Position numbers and translations under genes: made by a program
The notes under the pieces: generated by a model
Told to the model about the DNA's origin: nothing
The model's input: only the letters and a program-made list of their open reading frames with translations
Database searches by the model: none
Part shown: in pieces, positions 57,989 to 64,000 of the stretch
Layout: each line of letters begins with the position of its first letter
Position numbering within the stretch: position 1 is the stretch's first letter
Source of the DNA: Aurantimonas coralicida DSM 14790
GTDB lineage: Bacteria > Pseudomonadota > Alphaproteobacteria > Rhizobiales > Rhizobiaceae
Length of the DNA stretch: 64,000 bases
Assembly: GCF_000421645.1 (NCBI RefSeq)
Contig: NZ_ATXK01000002.1
Span: 620,001-684,000 of the forward strand
Direction: 5' to 3'

Positions 57989-58015
57989 AAAGGGCTGCCA
58001 TCGGCGGCCCTTTTT
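57989..58015 (+). terminator. Rho-independent terminator after the F0 operon
   Basis: AAAGGGCTGCC and GGCGGCCCTTT form an 11-bp stem with a T-G wobble and an ATC loop, followed by TT. It is in the gap between convergent atpF and rnhB. Confidence 0.87.
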
Positions 58016-58060
58016 CGTTGTGCGGGCATGGAAGGCTGAGCGGAGCGGGCGGCGTCCGGC

Positions 58061-58747
58061 CTATTCGGCGGCGTCGAGCAGGTCGCGGCGCAGCGGGCTG
58101 AAGCTCATCCGATGGATCGGCGTCGGGCCGAGCCGGGCGATGGCGCCGAGATGCTCGGGCGTGCCGTAGCCCATATGGCGGGAAAAGCCGTAACCCTCAT
58201 AGGCCCGGCAGGCCCGCGCCATGATCCGGTCGCGCGTCACCTTGGCAACGATCGAGGCGGCCGCGATGCTGAGGCTGAGGGCGTCGCCGGAGATGACCGC
58301 CGTGCCGGCGCAGCGCAGGGCGGGCGGCACGTCGCGCCCGTCGACGAGGACATGGCAGGGGGCTTGCGGCAAGGCATGCAGCGCCCGCCGCATGGCGAGG
58401 AGGGTGGCGCCGCGGATGTTGAAGCGGTCGATCTCGTCGGCGCTGGCCGAGGCGATCCCGATCCAGCCCTTGGCGACGATCTCGGCGAACAGCCGCTCGC
58501 GGTCCTCGGCGGTCAGCTTCTTGGAATCGTTCAGCCCGTCGGGAAAGTCGCGGGTGGGAAAGATCACCGCGGCCGTGACCACTGGCCCGGCCAACGGCCC
58601 GCGCCCGGCCTCGTCGATCCCGGCGACGAAGCGCTTGCCGTCGGCCAGAAGCCCGGCCTCGCGCGAGAAGTCGGGCCCGGCCGCGACGGCGGGGCGGCGC
58701 GCGGATTTCTTTGCGCGAACGGGAGAATCGGAGGAACGGCGAGCCAT
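58061..58747 (-). CDS. rnhB: RnhB, ribonuclease HII
   Basis: RNase HII cuts RNA in RNA-DNA hybrids, including single ribonucleotides in DNA. The 228-residue protein has the catalytic acidic residues in GIDEAGRGPLAGPVV, in VLVDGRD and in SIVAKVTRDRIM, and the closing HMGYGTPEH motif. A basic N-terminal extension of about 40 residues (RRSSDSPVRAKKSARRP) precedes the core. The ATG at 58747 is used; an earlier ATG at 58765 is possible. It is followed, on the upstream side, by the radical SAM gene on the same strand. Confidence 0.94.
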   Translation of the reverse strand: MARRSSDSPVRAKKSARRPAVAAGPDFSREAGLLADGKRFVAGIDEAGRGPLAGPVVTAAVIFPTRDFPDGLNDSKKLTAEDRERLFAEIVAKGWIGIASASADEIDRFNIRGATLLAMRRALHALPQAPCHVLVDGRDVPPALRCAGTAVISGDALSLSIAAASIVAKVTRDRIMARACRAYEGYGFSRHMGYGTPEHLGAIARLGPTPIHRMSFSPLRRDLLDAAE

Positions 58748-58863
58748 GTTGCGGCGAGACTCGCGCATTCTCCGATTCTCCACAAGCCTCGCCGTGTTCG
58801 GGGTGGCAAACCGGCGAGACCATCCGGCCGAGGGGGAGGCCGGACGATGGGGTATCCCTGGCG

Positions 58864-60021
58864 TCAGAGCAGGGCGAGCTGGACGCCTGCGCCGCGCGGC
58901 GGGGTGAACAGATCGCAGCGCAACTGCGTGCGGCTCTCGTTCAGGCCGAGCCGGCGCGCCGCCATCTCGAAGCGCCGGCGGATCTGGAAGGCATAGGGCC
59001 CGGTGCCGCGCATCCGCTTGCCCCATTCGGCGTCGTAATCCTTGCCGTCGCGCATCGAGCGCAGCAGCGACAGGACATGCCGGTAGCGGTTCGGGTAGTG
59101 GCGCAGCAGCCAGTCCTTGAACAGCGGCGAGACTTCCAGCGGCATGCGCAGGAGGACGTAGCCGACCTCCCTTGCGCCGGCGGTCTGCGCTGCTTCCAGG
59201 AGCCGCTCGATCTCCGAATCGGTGAGGCCGGGAATGATCGGCGCGGTCATCACCATGGTCGGCACGCCGGCCTCGCTGAGCGCCTTGACCGCCTCCAGCC
59301 GCTTGGTCGGGGTCGCCGCCCGCGGCTCCATCGCCCGCGCCAGCGTCCGGTCGAGGGTGGTCACCGACAGCGCCACCTTGGCCAGCCCCTTGGCGGCCAT
59401 GCGCGACAGGATGTCGATGTCGCGCAGGACCAGCGCTGACTTGGTGACGATGCCGACCGGATGGTTGGCGGCCTCCAGCACCTCGAGGATCTCGCGCATC
59501 ACCCGCCAGCTCTTCTCGATCGGCTGGTAGGGATCGGTGTTGGTGCCGATGGCGATCGACTTCACCTGATAGCCGGGCTTGGACAATTCGCGTTCCAGGA
59601 GCTCGGCGGCATTCGGCTTGGCGAACAGCTTGGATTCGAAATCGAGGCCGGCGGACAGCCCCATATAGGCGTGGGACGGCCGCGCGAAGCAGTAGACGCA
59701 GCCATGCTCGCAGCCGCGATACGGATTGATCGAGCGATCGAAGGAGATGTCCGGCGAGGTGTTGCGGCTGATGATGGTCTTGGGCTTTTCGACCTGCACG
59801 TCTGTCTTGAAGGCCGGCAGCTCGTCCAGCGTGTTCCAGCCATCGTCGACGGCCTGCCGCTTGAACGGTTCGAAGCGCCCGCTCGGGTTGAGCCCGGCGC
59901 CGCGACCGCGCCGCCGCTCGAAGCCGATGCGCAGTCCGGCCTCGCCGATGATGTGGTTGGCGATATCGACGCCGTCCGGCGCGGAGAAGGCGGCCTGATC
60001 GGCCTTGGCGATGTCCTGCAT
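58864..60021 (-). CDS. PA0069/Rv2578c-type radical SAM protein
   Basis: The 385-residue protein belongs to the PA0069/Rv2578c radical SAM family related to spore photoproduct lyase. The cluster motif CEHGCVYC gives Cys104, Cys108 and Cys111, and a basic N-terminal region (FERRRGRGAGLNPSGRF) precedes it. The exact reaction is unknown. The start at 60021 is supported by GGGGAGAG upstream. A LexA box lies about 60-75 bases upstream, suggesting induction by DNA damage. The minus-strand neighbour downstream is rnhB, which also works on DNA. Confidence 0.9.
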   Translation of the reverse strand: MQDIAKADQAAFSAPDGVDIANHIIGEAGLRIGFERRRGRGAGLNPSGRFEPFKRQAVDDGWNTLDELPAFKTDVQVEKPKTIISRNTSPDISFDRSINPYRGCEHGCVYCFARPSHAYMGLSAGLDFESKLFAKPNAAELLERELSKPGYQVKSIAIGTNTDPYQPIEKSWRVMREILEVLEAANHPVGIVTKSALVLRDIDILSRMAAKGLAKVALSVTTLDRTLARAMEPRAATPTKRLEAVKALSEAGVPTMVMTAPIIPGLTDSEIERLLEAAQTAGAREVGYVLLRMPLEVSPLFKDWLLRHYPNRYRHVLSLLRSMRDGKDYDAEWGKRMRGTGPYAFQIRRRFEMAARRLGLNESRTQLRCDLFTPPRGAGVQLALL

Positions 60022-60081
60022 GACGTTGCTCTCCCCATGTTCCGGCTGCGTTCTGTGACTGACGTCCTAAACCCGTTAAGA

Positions 60082-60096
60082 GAACAAGACAAGAAC
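60082..60096. promoter_or_regulatory. LexA box (GAAC-N7-GAAC) in the radical SAM / glycosyltransferase-like divergent region
   Basis: GAAC-AAGACAA-GAAC matches the direct-repeat LexA consensus of alphaproteobacteria (GTTC-N7-GTTC read on the minus strand). On the minus strand it overlaps TTGTCT (-35-like) with TAGGAC 17 bases on, so LexA would block the radical SAM promoter. It is also 50 bases before the plus-strand gene at 60147. Confidence 0.7.
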
Positions 60097-60146
60097 AAAA
60101 ACGTTCCGATCTGGTCAGGGCCGATGGGCTCGGCTAGACGAAAGGG

Positions 60147-60683
60147 ATGCTGAGCGTTTTCATCGACTGTGGACCCGAGGATCACTGGCTGGCGGCGACC
60201 CTCGCGCCGCTGATACCCGGCGCCGTCGAGGGGCTGGTGCGCGAGGTCGTGCTGGTCGATCGCGGCATGGGGGACAATGCCCGCAAGGTCTCCGACCACG
60301 CCGGATGCCGGATCGTCGCAGCGGAGGATTTCCGCGACGCCATCGAGACGGCGCGGGGCGACTGGCTGCTGCTGCTGGAGCCGGGCGCGCGGCTTCTGCC
60401 CGGCTGGATGGAGGCCGTGGTCGAGCATGCCGACATGGTGGGGGCGGGACGGGCGAAGACGCAGGCGGCGCGCTTCCGCCGGGCGCCGAACGACCAGCCC
60501 GGCTTCTTTGCCCGGCTGCGCCAGATCCGCACGGCGATGGCCGAAGGGTTCCTGGTCCAGAAGCGCCAGGCGATCGGCTTGTCGAAGCTCGCCTTCAGCC
60601 TCGAGGAGGTTGCCAAGGGCGTTGCGGTGACACGGATGCGGGCCTTCATCCGCCCGGCGGTACGGGGCCGGCCCGCGAGCTGA
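60147..60683 (+). CDS. Small glycosyltransferase-like protein (GT2 fold, no DXD)
   Basis: The 178-residue protein resembles a short GT-A domain: SVFIDCGPEDHWLAATLAPLIPG at the start, a LVREVVLVDRG strand, and LLLLEPGARLLPGWMEAVVEH where family 2 glycosyltransferases have the metal-binding DXD. That position is Glu-Pro-Gly-Ala here, so catalysis is uncertain. A short Arg-rich C-terminal tail follows. The start has GAAAGGG in front. It shares the LexA-box region with the radical SAM gene. A real function is unknown. Confidence 0.7.
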   Translation: MLSVFIDCGPEDHWLAATLAPLIPGAVEGLVREVVLVDRGMGDNARKVSDHAGCRIVAAEDFRDAIETARGDWLLLLEPGARLLPGWMEAVVEHADMVGAGRAKTQAARFRRAPNDQPGFFARLRQIRTAMAEGFLVQKRQAIGLSKLAFSLEEVAKGVAVTRMRAFIRPAVRGRPAS

Positions 60684-60692
60684 CCGTGCGGT

Positions 60693-61238
60693 TCAGGCGG
60701 TCCGGCCGCCGCGGCGCAGATGCTCGTCCAGACGCGGCATGATCTCGACGAAATTGCAGGGCTTGTGGCGGTAGTCGAGCTGCGCCTTGAGAATGTGATC
60801 CCAGGCATCGCGGCAGGCGCCGGGCGAGCCGGGCAGGGCGAAGACGAAGGTGGCATCGATGACGCCGCCCGTCGCCCGCGACTGGATCGTCGAGACGCCG
60901 ATCTTGTCGTAGGAGATGCGGTGGAAGACCGCCGAGAAGCCGTCCATGCGCTTTTCGAACAGCGGCTCCAGCGCCTCGGGCGTCACGTCGCGGCCGGTAA
61001 AGCCAGTGCCGCCGGTGGTGATCACCACATCGACGTCGTCGCGCCTGCACCAGCCCTGGACGACCTCCTGGATCGCCGGCACGTCGTCGGTGACGATCTG
61101 CCGGTCCGCGACCCGGTGGCCGGCCTCGGTCAGCCGTTCCACCAGCAGCGAGCCGGAGCGGTCCTCGTCGAGGCTGCGGGTGTCGGAGACGGTGAGGATC
61201 GCGATGGACAACGCGATGAAGGGTCGTTCGTCGCTCAT
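60693..61238 (-). CDS. moaB: MoaB/MogA-type molybdopterin adenylyltransferase
   Basis: The 181-residue protein of the MoaB/Mog family has the binding motif VVITTGGTGFTGRDVTPEAL and a C-terminal FALPGSPGACRDAWDHIL. MoaB/MogA adenylylates molybdopterin in molybdenum cofactor synthesis. The ATG at 61238 overlaps the TGA of ispE, so it is coupled to it. No other moa genes are close by. MogA versus MoaB cannot be settled; the length and N-terminus are more MoaB-like. Confidence 0.9.
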   Translation of the reverse strand: MSDERPFIALSIAILTVSDTRSLDEDRSGSLLVERLTEAGHRVADRQIVTDDVPAIQEVVQGWCRRDDVDVVITTGGTGFTGRDVTPEALEPLFEKRMDGFSAVFHRISYDKIGVSTIQSRATGGVIDATFVFALPGSPGACRDAWDHILKAQLDYRHKPCNFVEIMPRLDEHLRRGGRTA

Positions 61239-62158
61239 GGGGCTTCCCTTGGCATGTCTGCGGGGGCGGCGCGGTGCTCGGCACCGGACAGCCACCATTC
61301 GGGATGGGACGCGGCGATCCGGCTACGCGCGCGGGCAAGCCGGGCGTCGTCCTCGAACAATCCGTAGACGGTTGCGCCGGAGCCGGACATGCGGGCGATC
61401 AGCGCGCCTTCGCCGGCCAGCGCGTCGCGCACGGCGACGATCTCCGGTGCCAGCCGCTCCGCCGGTGCGGCGAGATCGTTGCGGGTGGCGTGAAGCCAGG
61501 CGACCAGTTCGGCGGCGGTGGCGAATCCCTCGGCCGGGACCGGCGGCAACGGCGCGTTGTCGCGCTGTTCCAGCGCGGCGAAGACCGCCGGTGTCGAAAC
61601 CGGCACGCCCGGATTGACCAGCAGCATATGCAGCGCCGGCAGGTTCGCGAGGGGCAGGATCTCCTCGCCGATGCCGGAGACGCGCGCAGCACGACCCGCA
61701 ACGCACATGGGAACGTCCGCGCCAAGCGTGGTGGCCTTGGCGAGCAGGACATCCCGAATGGCAGGCACCGCGTCGCCGATCATCCGCAGGAGCGCCGCTG
61801 CGTCGGCCGAGCCGCCGCCGATCCCGGCGGCGACGGGCAGGCGCTTGTCCAGCGTGACGGACAGGGGCGGAAGCCGCAGGCCGGCATCGGCCAGCACCTG
61901 CCGGGCGACGGCGATGGTGCGGTGGAGAATGTTGTCCGCGTCGGTCGGCAGGCCCGGACCGAACGGCCCGGCCATGACGAGGCGGTCGGCGCCCTCGGGC
62001 GCTGCGCCAACCGTGAGGACGTCGCCGGCATCGCCGGCAAAGGCGATCAGGCTTTCCAGGCGATGATAGCCGTCAGGGCGCCGCCCGACGACATGCAGGG
62101 CGAGATTGACCTTGGCCGGCGCCGTCAGATGCAGCGGCTCCGCCAGCGTGAACGTCAT
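61235..62158 (-). CDS. ispE: IspE, 4-diphosphocytidyl-2-C-methyl-D-erythritol kinase
   Basis: IspE phosphorylates CDP-methylerythritol in the non-mevalonate isoprenoid pathway. The 307-residue protein has the GHMP kinase signature PVAAGIGGGSADAAALLR, the N-terminal APAKVNLALHVVGRRPDGYH and the C-terminal ARMSGSGATVYGLF. ATG 62158 is used; a GTG at 62179 overlapping the TPR gene's TGA would add seven residues. The 3' end overlaps moaB by ATGA. Confidence 0.94.
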   Translation of the reverse strand: MTFTLAEPLHLTAPAKVNLALHVVGRRPDGYHRLESLIAFAGDAGDVLTVGAAPEGADRLVMAGPFGPGLPTDADNILHRTIAVARQVLADAGLRLPPLSVTLDKRLPVAAGIGGGSADAAALLRMIGDAVPAIRDVLLAKATTLGADVPMCVAGRAARVSGIGEEILPLANLPALHMLLVNPGVPVSTPAVFAALEQRDNAPLPPVPAEGFATAAELVAWLHATRNDLAAPAERLAPEIVAVRDALAGEGALIARMSGSGATVYGLFEDDARLARARSRIAASHPEWWLSGAEHRAAPADMPREAP

Positions 62159-62175
62159 GTCCGCCGGACTGCCGC

Positions 62176-63993
62176 TCACTCGACCTTGGTGGCGGGCGCG
62201 TCGCCCGTCGGTGCCGGGGCCTCGGCGGCCGCGGCCTTGCGGGTGTCGTCGCCATCCTCGGCTTCGGCCCGCTCGTTGGCCGCGGTCAGGCCGTCCTCGA
62301 TCTTGGCGCGGATCGTCGCCTTGACGTCCTCTTCCGGCTCGGGCTGGCCGATCAGCGCGCGCTCCCACTGGAAGCGGGCCTCGCGGTTGCGGCCGACATG
62401 CCAGTAGGCGTCGCCGAGATGGTCGTTGATGGTCGGGTCCATCGGCGTGATCAGCACGGCGCGTTCGAGCTGCTCGACGGCCTCGTCGTAGCGTCCGAGG
62501 CGGTAATAGGCCCAGCCGAGGGAATCGATGATGTAGCCGTCATTCGGCCGCAACTCGACCGCCTTGCGGATCATGTCGAGGCCTTCCTGGAGGTTCTCGT
62601 TCTTGTCGACCCAGGAATAGCCCAGATAGTTCAGCACCTGCGGCTGGTCGGGCGACAGTTCCAGCGCCTTGCGGAAATCCTTCTCCGCCTTGTCCCACTG
62701 GTCGGTCCGCTCGAAGGCGATGCCGCGCTGGTAATAGAGGTTCCAGCTGGCTTCGCCGGTCGCCTCGGTCAGTTCGATTGCCGTGTCCAGCGCCTTGGCG
62801 GCCGGAGCGTAGTCCTTGTCGGCGGCGAGCACGTCGGCCAGCGCGGTGTGGGCCTTCGGGTCCTCCGGATAGCTGCGCACGGCGCGCTCCAGATGCGCCT
62901 TGGCCTCCTCCTTCTGGTCCGAATACCAGAGGTCGAGGCCGATCTGCAGCTCGGCCGTGCGGCGATAGGCGGAGTTCTCCGGGATCTCGCGGTAGAAGGC
63001 GATCGCCTGTTCCAGCCGCTCCGAGCGTTCGGCGATACCGCCGAGCGCGGTGAGCAGCGACGGGTTCCGGGGCGCCAGCGCCCGCGCCATCTGGAAATAC
63101 AGGAGCGCGACCTGCTGGCCGTCGCCGCGATTGATCGCCTGGCCGAGGATGTAGAGCGTTTCGGCCGCGCCCTCCTGCACGCTGGCGACGGCGGGCTCGA
63201 TGGTCTCGCCCTTCTCGATGCGGCCCTTCAGATGCAGCAGCGGGTCGTAGGTCGGCACAAGGTCGAGGCCGGTCTGGAGCGCTGCCAGCGCGGCGTCCGT
63301 CTTGCCGTCGCGCACTTCCAGGCGCGCCAGCGCCTCGGCGGCGCCGAGATAGGCGTCGGGCGAGGTGCGGGCATTGTTCTGGTCGTCGACGACAAGATGC
63401 AGCGCGCGGCGGGCGACGTCGTCGCGCCCGGCGACGACCGCGATCAGGCCCTTCTGATAGGCGTTGAAGACCGCGAACCAGGGCGCGCCCTGCAGATTGT
63501 CGATGCGCAGCAGCGCCTCGTCGACGCGGCCCGCGCCGACATCGGCCCAGGCCATCAGCTCACCCAGCAGCAGCGCGTCGAGGTCGCTGGGATCGACCAC
63601 GTCGAATTCGGCGATCGCGGCGTCGAAGGCGCCCTTCGACAGGGCGTCGACGCCGAGCGCGATCCGCGCGACCTTGCCGGCCTCGGGCACGTCGCGCAGC
63701 TTCGAGGCGATGTCGACGGCGTCCTTGAATCGGCCATCGGCGAGGAAGGCGAACATCGCGTCCTGCTGGAGCAGCTGCGAGGTCGGGTCCATCGACAGGG
63801 CCTGGACGAAGAGATCGCTGGCCGTCGCCATGTCGCCGCCGATCTGGGCGGATTTGGCGGCCAGATAGGCGCCGGACAGGGACTGGGCGGTGATCGGGGC
63901 CGGTTCGCTCGCTGCCGTATCCGCCGCAGCCAGGGCAGGCGCCGCGGTGGCGCCGGCCAGAAGCGTGACGGTGAGAAGTCTCAGAAGCCGCAT
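62176..63993 (-). CDS. Exported tetratricopeptide repeat protein
   Basis: The 605-residue protein has a signal peptide (about 1-23, ending PALAAA) and many TPR units from about residue 45 to 545, for example LQEGLDMIRKAVELRPNDGY and DEAVEQLERAVLITPMDPT. The last 50 residues are Ala- and Glu-rich. Such proteins act as periplasmic scaffolds; relatives encoded next to ispE in this order have no known reaction. The start at 63993 is seven bases from the window edge, so its ribosome site cannot be judged. It leads the minus-strand run TPR-ispE-moaB. Confidence 0.88.
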   Translation of the reverse strand: MRLLRLLTVTLLAGATAAPALAAADTAASEPAPITAQSLSGAYLAAKSAQIGGDMATASDLFVQALSMDPTSQLLQQDAMFAFLADGRFKDAVDIASKLRDVPEAGKVARIALGVDALSKGAFDAAIAEFDVVDPSDLDALLLGELMAWADVGAGRVDEALLRIDNLQGAPWFAVFNAYQKGLIAVVAGRDDVARRALHLVVDDQNNARTSPDAYLGAAEALARLEVRDGKTDAALAALQTGLDLVPTYDPLLHLKGRIEKGETIEPAVASVQEGAAETLYILGQAINRGDGQQVALLYFQMARALAPRNPSLLTALGGIAERSERLEQAIAFYREIPENSAYRRTAELQIGLDLWYSDQKEEAKAHLERAVRSYPEDPKAHTALADVLAADKDYAPAAKALDTAIELTEATGEASWNLYYQRGIAFERTDQWDKAEKDFRKALELSPDQPQVLNYLGYSWVDKNENLQEGLDMIRKAVELRPNDGYIIDSLGWAYYRLGRYDEAVEQLERAVLITPMDPTINDHLGDAYWHVGRNREARFQWERALIGQPEPEEDVKATIRAKIEDGLTAANERAEAEDGDDTRKAAAAEAPAPTGDAPATKVE

Positions 63994-64000
63994 TCTGTGC

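Noticed and set aside
60093-60106. A second, inverted LexA-like site GAAC-N6-GTTC.
   Set aside because: The spacing differs from the Gram-positive GAAC-N4-GTTC form, and the direct repeat at 60082-60096 already explains the GAAC.

Overview
The window is chromosomal DNA of an alphaproteobacterium, most likely of the order Hyphomicrobiales (Rhizobiales). The evidence is the uniformly GC-rich composition, the separate F0 ATP synthase cluster with a duplicated b subunit (atpI-atpB-atpE-atpF'-atpF), the nitrogen PTS enzyme ptsP, and lineage-typical small families (DUF1178, DUF3297, DUF4167). The species cannot be named from sequence alone. I see no tRNA or rRNA gene, insertion sequence, prophage or CRISPR array.

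Layout. 1-10.6 kb (mostly +) is housekeeping: the tail of a peptidyl-prolyl isomerase, argJ, a GNAT acetyltransferase, mutT, an RsmC-like methyltransferase, rsuA, a tautomerase (-), a winged-helix/TPR regulator, a BioC-like methyltransferase (-), comF, grxC, a nitrilase-family hydrolase and DUF1178. 10.6-22.6 kb holds a small unknown gene and ubiG (-), then lysC, ptsP, prfA-prmC, DUF4167 and clpB, with a PRC-barrel gene convergent to clpB. 22.8-31.4 kb is envelope and thiol-redox related: three tandem small secreted proteins, DUF3297, an L,D-transpeptidase, an alpha/beta hydrolase, the ergothioneine pair egtB-egtD, a ferredoxin-reductase-like flavoprotein and a DUF454 membrane protein.

31.5-46.3 kb is an accessory-looking organic acid island. 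A minus-strand operon encodes a class V (serine-glyoxylate type) aminotransferase, a TRAP transporter (dctP-dctQ-dctM), an enoyl-CoA hydratase homologue lacking both usual catalytic glutamates, and a CaiB-type CoA-transferase. Divergent from it lie a fused FAD/Fe-S 2-hydroxyacid dehydrogenase and a GntR/FCD regulator. These are followed by a second transporter (tctC-tctB-tctA), a second CoA-transferase and an aldo/keto reductase. A near-perfect palindrome sits inside the predicted divergent promoter and is the best candidate operator for the GntR protein. I infer import of a (di)carboxylic or 2-hydroxy acid, oxidation to a 2-oxo acid such as glyoxylate, transamination, and a CoA-thioester side branch. 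The substrate is not determinable here.

47.5-51.2 kb carries a valine-degradation operon (isobutyryl-CoA dehydrogenase-like, 3-hydroxyisobutyryl-CoA hydrolase, mmsB) divergent from a small XRE-like gene. 51.2-55.1 kb has a copper-type P1B ATPase with a textbook MerR/CueR-type promoter, and a TerC-family membrane protein. 55.2-58.0 kb is the F0 operon. 58.1-64 kb has rnhB, a radical SAM protein of the PA0069/Rv2578c type preceded by a GAAC-N7-GAAC LexA box, a divergent small glycosyltransferase-like gene, and the minus-strand run TPR protein-ispE-moaB.

The most interesting leads are the LexA box at the radical SAM/glycosyltransferase-like divergon, the organic acid island with its operator and atypical hydratase homologue, and the CueR-type promoter whose regulator is not in the window.
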